NCBI GenBank assembly: GCA_936450465.1
Contig: OW388300.1
Location: 16,319,266 to 16,383,265 of the forward strand
From: Gibbula magus
Taxonomy: Eukaryota; Mollusca; Gastropoda; Trochida; Trochidae
Direction of reading: 5' to 3'
DNA: 64,000 nucleotides
The notes beneath the pieces are model-generated. The model was not told the DNA's origin and ran no database searches. It saw nothing but the letters and a program-made list of their open reading frames with translations. A program made the translations under genes and the position numbers. This document shows, piece after piece, positions 36,753 to 45,926 of this stretch (positions within the stretch are counted from its first letter, which is position 1; every line of letters begins with the position of its first letter).

Positions 36753-36769
36753 ATAGGTATTTAAATAAT

Positions 36770-36875
36770 TGCCATTTTATTGTAAACACATTTTATTATT
36801 TACTGTTGGTGACATTATTTTCAAATACCTTTCATCGACTTATTTCAGAGAAAAAACGTGCTACTGCCCCTTTAA
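36770..36875 (+). mobile_element. TTAA MITE family M2, right part
   Basis: Resumes TGCCATTTTATT after the DIRS element and ends ACGTGCTACTGCCCCTTTAA. Together with 31790-31919 it forms one M2 copy. Confidence 0.85.
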
Positions 36876-37327
36876 GAAGGAGTCGTAATACTTGTTCACT
36901 GTACGGTCCTTTGTTAAATTTAGTTGTCACAGGATTGTACAAAACGGCTCCATTTGATGGGGAAGGAGGGAGGGGGAGGTGGAGTTAAAGTTACAGTAGG
37001 ATTGTTAAATAGAAAATTCATGCACGCAAGCGGACCAGTCTTTCATCCACACGTATTTCGTTCTCGAACTAAATATATTAAAGAATTGTTTTAAATTGCC
37101 AGCATCTTCAGCTTGCCAAACCCATACGAAAATAGTATAATCTTACACATGTTATCCAATTTATGTAACCTTGGATATAGACATGTTGTAGCGATTAGCG
37201 AATGATTTCCTGGCATTCTAATTATTGTTAACCAATATCTTATAACATATAACATATATGTTAACGTTGATGATAAGCGGCGTGCGTCTGCATTCACGCA
37301 GTACGCCATTGTCGCGCCTCTGCAAAG
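36876..37327. other. Spacer between the two DIRS elements
   Basis: Non-coding; no feature recognised. Confidence 0.4.
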
Positions 37328-37351
37328 TACTATTATTTAATATACTCTCCG

Positions 37352-37490
37352 TGATAGTTAACAATATGCCCAATTATCCTAATCTGTCTAATCCCGACAA
37401 TCTTTACACAGATAAAAGACAGAGTTATCGCTCAAGTGAACTGCACTCACCACTCACCGGCAGGTGGCCTACCTTATATGGCCATTGCTT
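37352..37490. repeat. Left inverted terminal repeat
   Basis: 139 bp, begins TGATAGTTAACAATATGCCC. Pairs with 43412-43550 with one mismatch. The outer 24 bases (37328-37351) differ from the other end. Confidence 0.95.
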
Positions 37491-37739
37491 TTCTGTCGGC
37501 CATCGAAGCATGTTGTGTTTTGATAGCTCTCTAATTCGATAGTAATAAGACTATTGTCTCGACTTTGTTCTCTTTCTCAGTTGTGTTTTCTGTCTGAGGT
37601 TGGTTAGACTGCCTCTCGCGAAGTGGTCTCTCTCCTTTAGACAGGTTAGTGGTTGTTGACTGCGGTTGACGTGTCAGCTGTTGTCAATTTCGGAGTGCTC
37701 GTTCTGCACGTGCAGTCCGTGCAGGTCGGTGATCTCGGG

Positions 37740-38170
37740 GCCGCTCGCGCGTGCCGCCTGTCCCTTGCGCTTGGCGGGGGGTCATACCGCTTGCCCTCCT
37801 GTTTCTGCTGTAGCGATTGACGCTTGCCGTCTGCGCTTGATTGCTCTTGCCGCTTGCGGATTGCGCTGCCGCCTGCGTCGTTTAGCGCTTGCCGCTTGTG
37901 CGTGGATAGCGCCTGCCGCCTCCTCTTGGTAGGTTGGCGTCTGGGTTGGACAGCGCTTGCCGCCTGGGTTGGATTGCGCTGCCGCCTGCGTTGTTTAGCG
38001 CTTGCCGCTTGCGCGTGGATAGTTACCGCGTGCGCGTGGACAGCGCTTGGCGCCTCCTCTTGGTAGGGTGTCGCCTGGGTTGGACAGCGCTTGTCGCCCG
38101 GGTTGGATTGCACTGCCGCCTGCGCTTGTTAGTGCGCTTGCGCGGGGATAGCGCCGGCCGCTCGCGCGTC
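37740..38170 (+). repeat. GC-rich leader with degenerate 133-bp repeats
   Basis: CGCCTCCTCTTGGTAGG recurs at about 37917 and 38050; GCCGCTTGCGCGTGGATAG-type phrases repeat in between. It lies between the left terminal repeat and the gag ATG. Its frame is open in line with gag, so an upstream non-ATG start is formally possible, but the peptide is repeat-derived. Confidence 0.75.
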
Positions 38171-38191
38171 TCTCTCTTTGGCTTGCTGAGT

Positions 38192-39979
38192 ATGACTTCA
38201 CCATTCTCGGCGTTCTGTGGGGCGTGTGGCTATAGGAAGTCAGCGCGATTTGACCCCCACACCCTTTGCCGCCTGTGCCGCAACCTTTGCTCGGACGCGG
38301 ACAGGTGTGAGGAATGTGCTGACCTCTCGGTGGCGGAGCATCGCGAGTATCGCACCTCCGTTAAGAAGAGTGAGAGTCAGTCTAAGCTGAGGGCGTCCAA
38401 GCGGCCCTCTCCGTCCGCTACCGCCACCGCTACCGCTAGCGCCGGCGCCGCCATGTCCGATCCCAGGTCGCCGACTTCAGACCTGGTGATCTCGGAGGAC
38501 GCGGCAGAATTCGATTTGCCAGAGGCAGGGGCGGGAGCGGGTCGAGAGGCGGCCGCCAAGGACACCTACGTCTCTTCTCAGGGTAGCGGGGTTGAGAGAT
38601 CTCCCGTCAGGAGACCCTCCCCTGACGCCGAGTCTTTTCCAGACCGGCGACTTTCGCCTAAGAGGAAGAGGAAACACAAGTCTAAGAAGAGGAGGTCGAG
38701 GCCTCCTTCTCCTCCTCCCTTCGATTCAAGGAGATTGACTGAGGATATCCTGTCCTCAGTCAAGGACATGGTTTCCTCCATGCTGGACGGACGACTGCCG
38801 GCGCAGACTAGGGTTGAGGAAGGGGTTACTTCGCCCTTGACCTCCCCGCCGTCCACGCCCAAGAGGAGGAGGGTGGTGGTTGTTTCACCTGCCGGCACCT
38901 CCTCAGATCCAGACAAGTCGGCCCCGGAGGCGGCTTCCCAGGAGGGTGGGATGTCCACTTCTGGGAGATCCTCTCCCGAGTTGACCATTGTGGAGACGCC
39001 TCAAGTGGATGCCCCTGACCTCAAGGAACGCCTGGCGGCTATCGCCGACTGGTGTCAAGTGGAATTGGTTGAGGTTGAGGATGAACCCTCCTCGACCAAA
39101 CTGGCCAGAATGGAGACATTCTGCGCCGAGGAGGAGGCGCCTACCCAACGCCTCGTGGCGCTGCCGCCACACAGGCTCCTTCAGGCGGCGGGCAAGGATT
39201 ACGACGCCAATGTCGCCGCGGCGGCGCCAGGCCGCCTCCTGCCGCCCCTGGTTCTGGGTGAGAAGCAGCGCGCTTCCCTCCCAGTAGCGCAGTCTTCTTT
39301 CTCCCTCTGTCCCCCTGGCCTGGACGAGGATATTCGCCGGGTGGCCGTCCCCTCCGTACCTCACCAGGTGTCGGACGCTCACTTGAGCCATCTTGACAAA
39401 GAGGCTAGGAGCATCCTGGGGTTGGCCAATCACGTGGCGCATGCCTGTCAGGGTATGGCGTCCTTTGCGAAGGAGGCGGGGATGGAGGGAGGGGCGAAGG
39501 CTCTTTACCGCGGTTTCGGCGCCGTGGCGGGGAACATCGCTCAGATGATGTTGTGCGCCTCCCGCATTTCGGCGGGGGTCACAAATCTCAGGAGAGATGG
39601 GTTCCTTGCCCGGACAAACCTTCCGGCGGAGCTCCGGAACCGCTTGCGGGCCGCTCCCGCGTCGTCGTCATCTCTCTTTGATGGGCAGATTGCCGGGGTC
39701 CTCCGGCAGCGGCAGGAGTGTCAGCAGCAGGAGTTGACCAACAGACTGGCCGCTGGCGGGGGTAGAGCCTCGTCTCAGGCGCATACGCCCAAGAAGAGGA
39801 AGGGAGGCGCGAACACTCCCATGGGTAACGCCAAGACTGGCGGAGTTTCCTTTCGGTTTGGGGGTCGGCAGGACAGAAGTCGTGACTTCAATGCCGGCCC
39901 CTCTCCCAAGCACACCCCCAAGAAGGGAAATCAGCGTGGCAGGGGCCGCGCATATGGAGGTACCCCGAGGAAGCAGTGA
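38192..39979 (+). CDS. DIRS gag-like protein (ORF1)
   Basis: 595 aa from the first ATG after the leader repeats. The N-terminus carries seven cysteines at residues 9, 12, 26, 29, 33, 39 and 42 (CGAC, CRLCRNLC, CEEC), probably a zinc-binding module. Then a Ser/Pro/Ala-rich low-complexity linker, a basic KRKRKHKSKKRR patch with SVKDMVSSMLDGRL, an alpha-helical middle (about 350-530), and a Lys/Arg/Gly-rich C-terminus (RGRGRAYGG) suited to nucleic-acid binding. By position and composition this is the coat or RNA-binding protein. The cysteine module and the SVKDMVSS segment are conserved in the neighbouring non-autonomous element. Its last 89 nt overlap the next ORF in another frame. Confidence 0.85.
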   Translation: MTSPFSAFCGACGYRKSARFDPHTLCRLCRNLCSDADRCEECADLSVAEHREYRTSVKKSESQSKLRASKRPSPSATATATASAGAAMSDPRSPTSDLVISEDAAEFDLPEAGAGAGREAAAKDTYVSSQGSGVERSPVRRPSPDAESFPDRRLSPKRKRKHKSKKRRSRPPSPPPFDSRRLTEDILSSVKDMVSSMLDGRLPAQTRVEEGVTSPLTSPPSTPKRRRVVVVSPAGTSSDPDKSAPEAASQEGGMSTSGRSSPELTIVETPQVDAPDLKERLAAIADWCQVELVEVEDEPSSTKLARMETFCAEEEAPTQRLVALPPHRLLQAAGKDYDANVAAAAPGRLLPPLVLGEKQRASLPVAQSSFSLCPPGLDEDIRRVAVPSVPHQVSDAHLSHLDKEARSILGLANHVAHACQGMASFAKEAGMEGGAKALYRGFGAVAGNIAQMMLCASRISAGVTNLRRDGFLARTNLPAELRNRLRAAPASSSSLFDGQIAGVLRQRQECQQQELTNRLAAGGGRASSQAHTPKKRKGGANTPMGNAKTGGVSFRFGGRQDRSRDFNAGPSPKHTPKKGNQRGRGRAYGGTPRKQ

Positions 39980-41921
39980 CTCGTGGATGGCCCCCGAGCT
40001 GCCTCCACAGGTTGTCCCGGCGTGGGAAGGGCCAGTGGGAGGTCGACTCTCTCGGTTTGTGGCCAACTGGGCGCAATTGGGACTCGATCCTTTCGTCTGC
40101 AAGGTTTTGGAGCGGGGGTTTCGTATTCCCGTGGCACACCGCCCCCCGCTAACCTGTTTTCCAACAGAGAGGCCGCTAGAACGAGATCGGCTCGCACTGA
40201 CGCTGGAACAGGTGGAGACACTCATCTCCAAACGGGCGGTGGAGGAACTCCTGCCCCAAAACCTCACCCCAGGATACTATTCTCCGGTCTTCGTGCGACC
40301 GAAGCGGGACCCGAAAAAGTGGCGGCTGATCCACGACTTGAAGGAGTTCAACCGCTCCTTCCTAGAGCGGCCGCCATATTTTCGTCTCTTGACCGTACCA
40401 TCAGTGATGCGGTTGCTGGAGCCCTTGGACTCGATGATATCCCTCGATCTGCAGGACGCGTATCTGCACATTCCCATCTACCATGGGGATCGCAGGTACC
40501 TCCGTTTTGTCCTGGCGGGTCGCCACTTTCAGTGGAACGTTCTACCGTTCGGGATATCGTCGGCTCCATGGCTTTTCACTCGCGTGACCCAGCCCATCGT
40601 CCAATACCTTCATCGAGTGGACGTGCAGTTCGCGATGTATCTGGACGACGGGTTCACTCACAACAGATCCCCATCTGTTCTGGAGGCGCAACGAGACTTT
40701 GTGATAACGTTGTTCAGGCGCCTGGGATGGCTAGTCAACCTAGACAAGTCAGACCTGGAGCCAACGACGTCGCTGGTCTTTCTGGGAGCTCGCCTGGATA
40801 CCGTGACCTACAGAGCTTTCGTCACCACAGAACGGATGGGGCGCTACAAAGATCTCCTGGAATTAGCACTCCGGGAGCCGCTGTCACTCCGCAAGTGGCA
40901 GAGGCTGTTGGGGTTCTTGAGCGCGACCCAACACTTCACCCGAAGGGGTCGGTTGCAGCTCAGGCCCCTGCAGATCTTCGTCAACACGCACGTCAGGGAG
41001 AAGACTTGCCGTCATGTCTTCCCGATCCCAACCGGTTTGAGACGCCACCTCTCCTGGTGGCAGCAGGAATCCAACGTGCTGGGAGGAGTGCCTCTCAGGC
41101 AGCCCCCAGCGACGTCTCAGCTATACGTGGATGCCTCCACCCAGGGGTGGGGAGCCCACCTAGACTCGGACCAAACGGCGGGGGTGTGGTCGCCAGCGCA
41201 AGCGCGGCGCCACATCAACGTCCTCGAATTGGACGCCATAAGGCTGGCGATCAGCCATTGGTCAGGTCGCCTGCGGGGGCAGGTCCTGTGTGTTCACACG
41301 GACAGCTCAGCGGCGGCCTGGGCCATAAACAAGCAGGGGTCAACCAAGGCAGACTCTCTACTTCAACTGGTGGCGGAGCTGTTTCACCTAGTGGACAGTC
41401 TCGGACTCTCTCTCAGAGCGGTGCACATCCCGGGAGCCAAGAACGTCCTGGCGGACGCCTTGTCTCGACCGGACAAACCTCCTTCGACGGAGTGGATGTT
41501 GCACCCGAGGGTGTTCGAGAGTCTGTGTTTGAGGTTCGGCAGACCTCACATAGACCTCTTTGCGACTCGGCTCAACCACCAGTTGCCGACGTACGTGTCC
41601 CCCGTACCGGACCCGGCCGCGTGGGCTCTCGATGCGCTCGCGTTAGGATGGGAGGGGATGGTCGCCTACGCCTATCCCCCTCAAGCCATCCTGAGTCACG
41701 TGGTGGCGAAGGTACAGGAGACACGAGTACTTCAACTCCTGCTCATAGCTCCGTTGTGGCCAGCCAGGGCCTGGTACGTTCCCCTGAGGAGGATGTGCCG
41801 CCAAGACCCTGTCCCCCTCCCTCTGAGATGGGACCTATTGACGAGCAAACCAAGCGGGCGGGTTCACGAGAACCCCCAGGCGCTCCACCTTCACGCCTGG
41901 TTTGTCTCCAAAGTGGGTTGA
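39891..41921 (+). CDS. DIRS reverse transcriptase-RNase H (ORF2)
   Basis: 676 aa from the first ATG, which lies inside the end of ORF1. RT core: SPVFVRPKRDPKKWRLIHDL, then SLDLQDAYLHIPI, LPFGISSAPWLFTRV and the catalytic YLDD (40638-40649). RNase H follows with its acidic residues: Asp in YVDAS (41130), Glu in VLELDA (41226), Asp in HTDSS (41301) and Asp in LADALS (41454). The C-terminus (PHIDLFATRLN, IAPLWPARAWY) is the extension typical of DIRS and related polymerases. It copies element RNA to DNA. No methyltransferase domain was seen. The frame is uninterrupted. Confidence 0.93.
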   Translation: MPAPLPSTPPRREISVAGAAHMEVPRGSSDSWMAPELPPQVVPAWEGPVGGRLSRFVANWAQLGLDPFVCKVLERGFRIPVAHRPPLTCFPTERPLERDRLALTLEQVETLISKRAVEELLPQNLTPGYYSPVFVRPKRDPKKWRLIHDLKEFNRSFLERPPYFRLLTVPSVMRLLEPLDSMISLDLQDAYLHIPIYHGDRRYLRFVLAGRHFQWNVLPFGISSAPWLFTRVTQPIVQYLHRVDVQFAMYLDDGFTHNRSPSVLEAQRDFVITLFRRLGWLVNLDKSDLEPTTSLVFLGARLDTVTYRAFVTTERMGRYKDLLELALREPLSLRKWQRLLGFLSATQHFTRRGRLQLRPLQIFVNTHVREKTCRHVFPIPTGLRRHLSWWQQESNVLGGVPLRQPPATSQLYVDASTQGWGAHLDSDQTAGVWSPAQARRHINVLELDAIRLAISHWSGRLRGQVLCVHTDSSAAAWAINKQGSTKADSLLQLVAELFHLVDSLGLSLRAVHIPGAKNVLADALSRPDKPPSTEWMLHPRVFESLCLRFGRPHIDLFATRLNHQLPTYVSPVPDPAAWALDALALGWEGMVAYAYPPQAILSHVVAKVQETRVLQLLLIAPLWPARAWYVPLRRMCRQDPVPLPLRWDLLTSKPSGRVHENPQALHLHAWFVSKVG

Positions 41922-42988
41922 CAGGGGCGGGGTTTTCCAAGTCCGTTGCCGAAGCGGTCGCCTCTTCGCAGAGACCCTCCACGAGGAATCTCTATGACGC
42001 CCAGTGGGGCGCCTTCGCCGCCTTCTGCGCGAAGGAGGGGTATGCCATCCAGGCGGTAACGGTCCCGCAGGTAGCTGAGTACCTGGTGTACCTACGAGAG
42101 GTGAGGAAGCTCAAAGCTTCCTCAATTAACACCAACCTGGCGGCGGTCATGTCAGTCCTTAGGAAGCGTGAGCCCCAGGTGGACATCTCGGTCCTTAAAG
42201 AACTGATTAAGACCTACCGGAATGAGGACGGGCGGAGGAAACTCAGGCCGCCGGAGTGGGACCTGACAGTGGTGCTCAACCATCTCAAGTCGGACCACTA
42301 CGAGCCGTTGACAGAGACGACTCTTCTCCGTCTCACCATCAAAACAGCCTTTTTGGTTGCGATGGGGTCCGCAGCCAGGATTTCAGAGCTTCACGCTCTC
42401 CAGGCGGACCTCTTGCGTTTTGAGGTGAGAGACGGGGGGTCGGCGTCACTGGGGTTAGCCCCTGAGTTCATTTGTAAGAACCAAGCCGCAGACGAAAGGG
42501 GTAGAACCTTTTCGTTACCGTCTCTTTCCGGTAGCATAGATCCGACGGACGAGGATCGGCTCCTTTGTCCGGTGAGAGCCCTGCGGATCTACACCGAAAA
42601 GACCAAGACACTACGTCAAGGGAGAAGGAAACTTTTTCTCCCGCACTCCCAGACTAGTGTTCGGGAGTTAGACAAGCGTCAACTCAGTGTGTATCTCCGC
42701 TCGGCAGTGTTGGACGCCTACAAGGCCGCGGGCCTCGACCCGCCAGCGAGGGCCAATCCACACGAGATAAGAGCCATCTCGGCTACGATGGCTCTTCACA
42801 GTAACATGGCAGTGGCGGACATCATGGCCGGCTGTTTCTGGAAGTCGGGCCTGGTGTTCGCCAATCACTATCTGAGAGACATTTCCAACGAGGACATGGA
42901 GGGGATTCATCGGTTGGGCGCACAGGTGTACGCCCAGCAACGAGTTCCGCCGGCCTCGTACCGAAGAGGCCTACCCCCCCCTCGTTAA
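41828..42988 (+). CDS. DIRS tyrosine recombinase (ORF3)
   Basis: 386 aa from the ATG at 41828. This start is chosen because it gives a 94-nt overlap with ORF2, like the 89-nt ORF1-ORF2 overlap. The frame is open much further upstream (to 39983), so the start is not certain. SAM-like N-terminal domain about residues 35-120 (RNLYDAQWGAFAAFC, VAEYLVYL). Catalytic residues: Arg in AARISEL (42377), His and Arg in HEIRA (42761, 42770), Trp in FWKSG (42839) and the nucleophile Tyr in NHYLRD (42869). It integrates the circular DNA intermediate at a short matching site, replacing the DDE integrase of other LTR-type elements. All key residues are present. Confidence 0.92.
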   Translation: MGPIDEQTKRAGSREPPGAPPSRLVCLQSGLTGAGFSKSVAEAVASSQRPSTRNLYDAQWGAFAAFCAKEGYAIQAVTVPQVAEYLVYLREVRKLKASSINTNLAAVMSVLRKREPQVDISVLKELIKTYRNEDGRRKLRPPEWDLTVVLNHLKSDHYEPLTETTLLRLTIKTAFLVAMGSAARISELHALQADLLRFEVRDGGSASLGLAPEFICKNQAADERGRTFSLPSLSGSIDPTDEDRLLCPVRALRIYTEKTKTLRQGRRKLFLPHSQTSVRELDKRQLSVYLRSAVLDAYKAAGLDPPARANPHEIRAISATMALHSNMAVADIMAGCFWKSGLVFANHYLRDISNEDMEGIHRLGAQVYAQQRVPPASYRRGLPPPR

Positions 42989-43257
42989 TTCGGCTGCTCC
43001 TTGACCAGTCTGGAGTTGCTATTAAACATAGTCTCGATGATTTTAGTGATGCGTTTGTTGTCTTTTCTTTAGTTGGTGACCACGCGGGTGAGAGTCCCTC
43101 CGGTTACGAGTTGGGTCAAGCTTAACCCTCCGGTTGACAGATGAACCCCATCGGGGTTCAGGCTGGTTACGTGGCATTGGCTCACCAACTTGACTCTTGT
43201 TAAGACAGAGCTATCCCTCTTAGGAGCCTCTCGCTCCCCTCCACCTCTGTGGCAATC

Positions 43258-43351
43258 GGGCATATTGTTAACTATCACGGAGAGTATATTAAATAATAGT
43301 ATGTTTTTGTTTAAACATCATTATTTATACTCACCGTTGATAGTTAACAAT
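43258..43351. repeat. Internal complementary region (circle-junction template)
   Basis: 43258-43301 is the reverse complement of the left end 37328-37371. 43292-43351 is the reverse complement of the right end 43537-43596. The halves overlap by the 10 bases AATAATAGTA, the inverse of TACTATTATT. This is the DIRS-1-style arrangement in which the region stores both unequal termini. Confidence 0.97.
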
Positions 43352-43411
43352 CGTAAGTTCCCTCCCGGCCTCCCCTCGGTCGCGTTCGGCTTCGTGTCTG
43401 TCCATCAGAAG

Positions 43412-43550
43412 AAGCAATGACCATATAAGGTAGGCCACCTGCCGGTGAGTGGTGAGTGCAGTTCACTTGAGCGATAACTCTGTCTTTTATCTGTGTAAAG
43501 ATTGTCGGGATTAGACAGATTAGGATAATTGGGCATATTGTTAACTATCA
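43412..43550. repeat. Right inverted terminal repeat
   Basis: Partner of 37352-37490 with one mismatch. The outer 46 bases run through GGTGAGTATAAATAATGATG to the TACTATTATT junction. Confidence 0.95.
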
Positions 43551-43596
43551 ACGGTGAGTATAAATAATGATGTTTAAACAAAAACATACTATTATT

Positions 43597-44280
43597 CATA
43601 TTCATATCAGGACATACCTTGGACATGACAACTTCCTCAGGGAAAAAAACGCGATAAATTTAAAATCATACTGCATTATTTTTAGCCACTCTTCAGAAAA
43701 GAAGTTGGTCATTAATCAATGCGTTATCGGAAATATTCCCAATGTATGATTTTTTTTTTATAGAGGTTTTAAATAAAACATCAATTCGTGACAATTTATT
43801 TATTTATCCTATAAATACGTTAACGTGAGGCGGATATTAAAACTGGGAATTAAACAAACACTTCAATTTATTTGTAACCAAATAATGATATCATATATTT
43901 ACTGATATAAAAAAATCAATTAAATAGTCAAAAAGGAAAAACAATAGTAATGTAACCAAATATGGGAATAATAATTCTTAGAAATGTATTTATTTTTTAC
44001 TACAAATATTTGAAAGCTATTTTAAAGATACCATATTTCATTAATTACACGCCTACCTTGAATAGACGTCTGCCTCGAATAAACGCCTTTGCACAGGTAA
44101 AGCGTATTTAAGTTGCTGCTCCCTTCCTTTTGTAACTTTCGCTTGGTTGTTGTAAAGAAGGTGTATTTATGGCACGTTCTGTTCACATATTTAAAGAATA
44201 ATCTTTTAAGAAAATTTGAATTTTGAAAAATTACTCCTGTCAATTTAATATTGCAATAGATCTTAGCCTTGCACTACCAG
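43597..44280. other. AT-rich stretch, no gene seen
   Basis: No recognisable feature. Confidence 0.4.
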
Positions 44281-44930
44281 CGACCACATGATTAGTTTGA
44301 AAATGATTATTGGACAAACGATGTTGCTATGTCGGTGCAGCTATAGTAAAAGTTATCGACGTCCAAACGAAGCCCAATTTACATGATACTTGCTCTATAT
44401 ATACAGAAGTACATGACCAAACTTTTGATATGCAGCTGTAGATTTTCTTCATGGAACAAATTCAAAGATATACGGTATGACGATACATTCAGGCTGGTTG
44501 AAGTTAAATTTACATTTAAACGTTAACTGACCTTCCATAAAAAACTGATGAGTTTCCGATCAGTACCAAAAAAACACATGCGTATCACCGATGTATATCA
44601 AAACATGTGAACAGTTTCAGAAAGATTGATAAAAAACTGTGGGAGAAGTTGATTTTAAACACAGGTGATGTCAGTCTGAAATAAACAAAGCTGAGCGCTC
44701 TAAGTCAAGGGCCATACCTCTGAACATATTAACCCGATCAGTCGCGCAAAAGCACAAAATTATCACCGATGTATATCCAAAGCATGTGTAATATTTCAGA
44801 AAGATTGATCAAAAACTGTCGGAGGAGTTGATTTCAGAACACAAGTACCGTTTTCAGGACGGATGGACGGACAGACAGACGGGCTGCGCCACGACATAAA
44901 CCACCTTGGCTTTCATCCGGGGGTTGAAAA
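44281..44930 (+). mobile_element. Degenerate GGACGGACGG-tailed element
   Basis: Two units of about 187 bp with TATCACCGATGTATATC (near 44587 and 44762) and AAACTGT-GGAG-AGTTGATTT, followed by GGACGGATGGACGGACAGAC and GGGCTGCGCC. The layout matches the hairpin-ended elements, but I find only weak terminal pairing. Kinship is inferred. Confidence 0.45.
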
Positions 44931-45338
44931 CATACACATAATTTATTGTAATACACATAGAAAAAACATTTTGCAGTGATACCTGTATCAGTTACTTTCG
45001 AAGGTTTTGTAACGTAGGTCAGCAACACCAAGCATGACTCATCGTCGGATGGGTGATTAGAATTGATAATTCAAATATCCTTGATAGTTTATATTTGCCT
45101 CCAACAGCTAAAGGCTAATTAACCTGATGGCAAGTAAAAAATGTGTTATTACAGAATTGGTTGACTGCATATCGATAAGTGGGATTGTTCATTACATTAA
45201 TTCAATGACTTGCTAAAGAATTGGAGACGAAAGTGTTTTTTGTTTTTCTTTATAAATGGCTAAGTTAAACCATACTTTTGCGATGGCGCACTCAACCTTG
45301 CCATGCGACAGTGAATGAGTTAAACTACTTAGGTCACA

Positions 45339-45692
45339 TTAATGGGGCCGTAGCACTTTTTGCACAATTTATTTTTTTCAAATTTCCTATTTATAATGAT
45401 AATTTGTGTCATTAAAATTCACTTTGGAGGGTAAAACATCTTATTACACAAAAAACTTATCCGTAATAGTAATAAAGTTGTTGAGGATAAAGCAAAAAAT
45501 ACATGGCGGCCATTTTATTGTGAACACAATTTATTATATCGATTGACAAAAACGATTTCCATGGCCTTACTAAACACTCATTTTAAACTTGATTTTCCGA
45601 AGAGATAAGGGTGTTTTACTATTGGCAAAAACATTTTTCAATTACATTCCATGGACTTATTTCAGCGAAAAAACGTGCTACTGTCCCTTTAA
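45339..45692 (+). mobile_element. TTAA MITE family M2, copy 6
   Basis: TTAA on both sides, right end ACGTGCTACTGTCCCTTTAA, left end TTAATGGGGCCGTAGCACTT. Interior matches the family. Confidence 0.9.
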
Positions 45693-45926
45693 GCTTGCCA
45701 AGTGACTGTAAATGTACCCCTAATATACCGGACGTTAAATATATACAGTAAGATACTTAGTACTTATCTATAACAAAAATTAGGTACTGGTGATCTTTGT
45801 TTCCAGTTTAATGGAGGGATACAGGGTTTCTCAGAGGGATGTAGTGATGATAAGGATATATTTTAAAATAGACACTTCGATGAATAGACAACTCCGTCTC
45901 TGTACATTTGGTACTATAAGGAACAC

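Larger units (their letters stand above)
31920..36769 (-). mobile_element. Non-autonomous DIRS-like retrotransposon
   Basis: Inverted terminal repeats of 154 bp (31960-32113, 36599-36752) look identical by eye, plus unequal outer ends. An internal complementary region (32184-32270) is complementary to both ends joined. Inside, read on the minus strand: tandem-repeat leader, broken gag-like sequence with a seven-Cys module, a second copy of that module and a SINE. No RT, RNase H or recombinase was found, so mobility would need a partner. Inserted in an M2 MITE without target duplication; the shared base triplet at the ends is AAT. Confidence 0.85.
37328..43596 (+). mobile_element. Complete DIRS-type retrotransposon
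   Basis: About 6.3 kb. Split inverted terminal repeats, an internal complementary region and three long uninterrupted ORFs: gag-like (38192-39979), RT-RNase H (39891-41921) and tyrosine recombinase (41828-42988). The element is much GC-richer than its flanks. The ends share TACTATTATT (37328-37337, 43587-43596), which is also the middle of the circle junction, as expected for recombinase-mediated insertion without target duplication. Intact frames and a single mismatch between terminal repeats suggest a young, possibly active copy. Confidence 0.92.

Noticed and set aside
38578..39442. Long minus-strand frames of 136-179 codons
   Set aside because: Antisense shadows of GC-rich gag coding sequence.
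39983..42988. A single 1001-residue recombinase protein
   Set aside because: The first 600 codons overlap RT in another frame, start from GTG and have low-complexity sequence; the ATG at 41828 gives a normal-sized recombinase.
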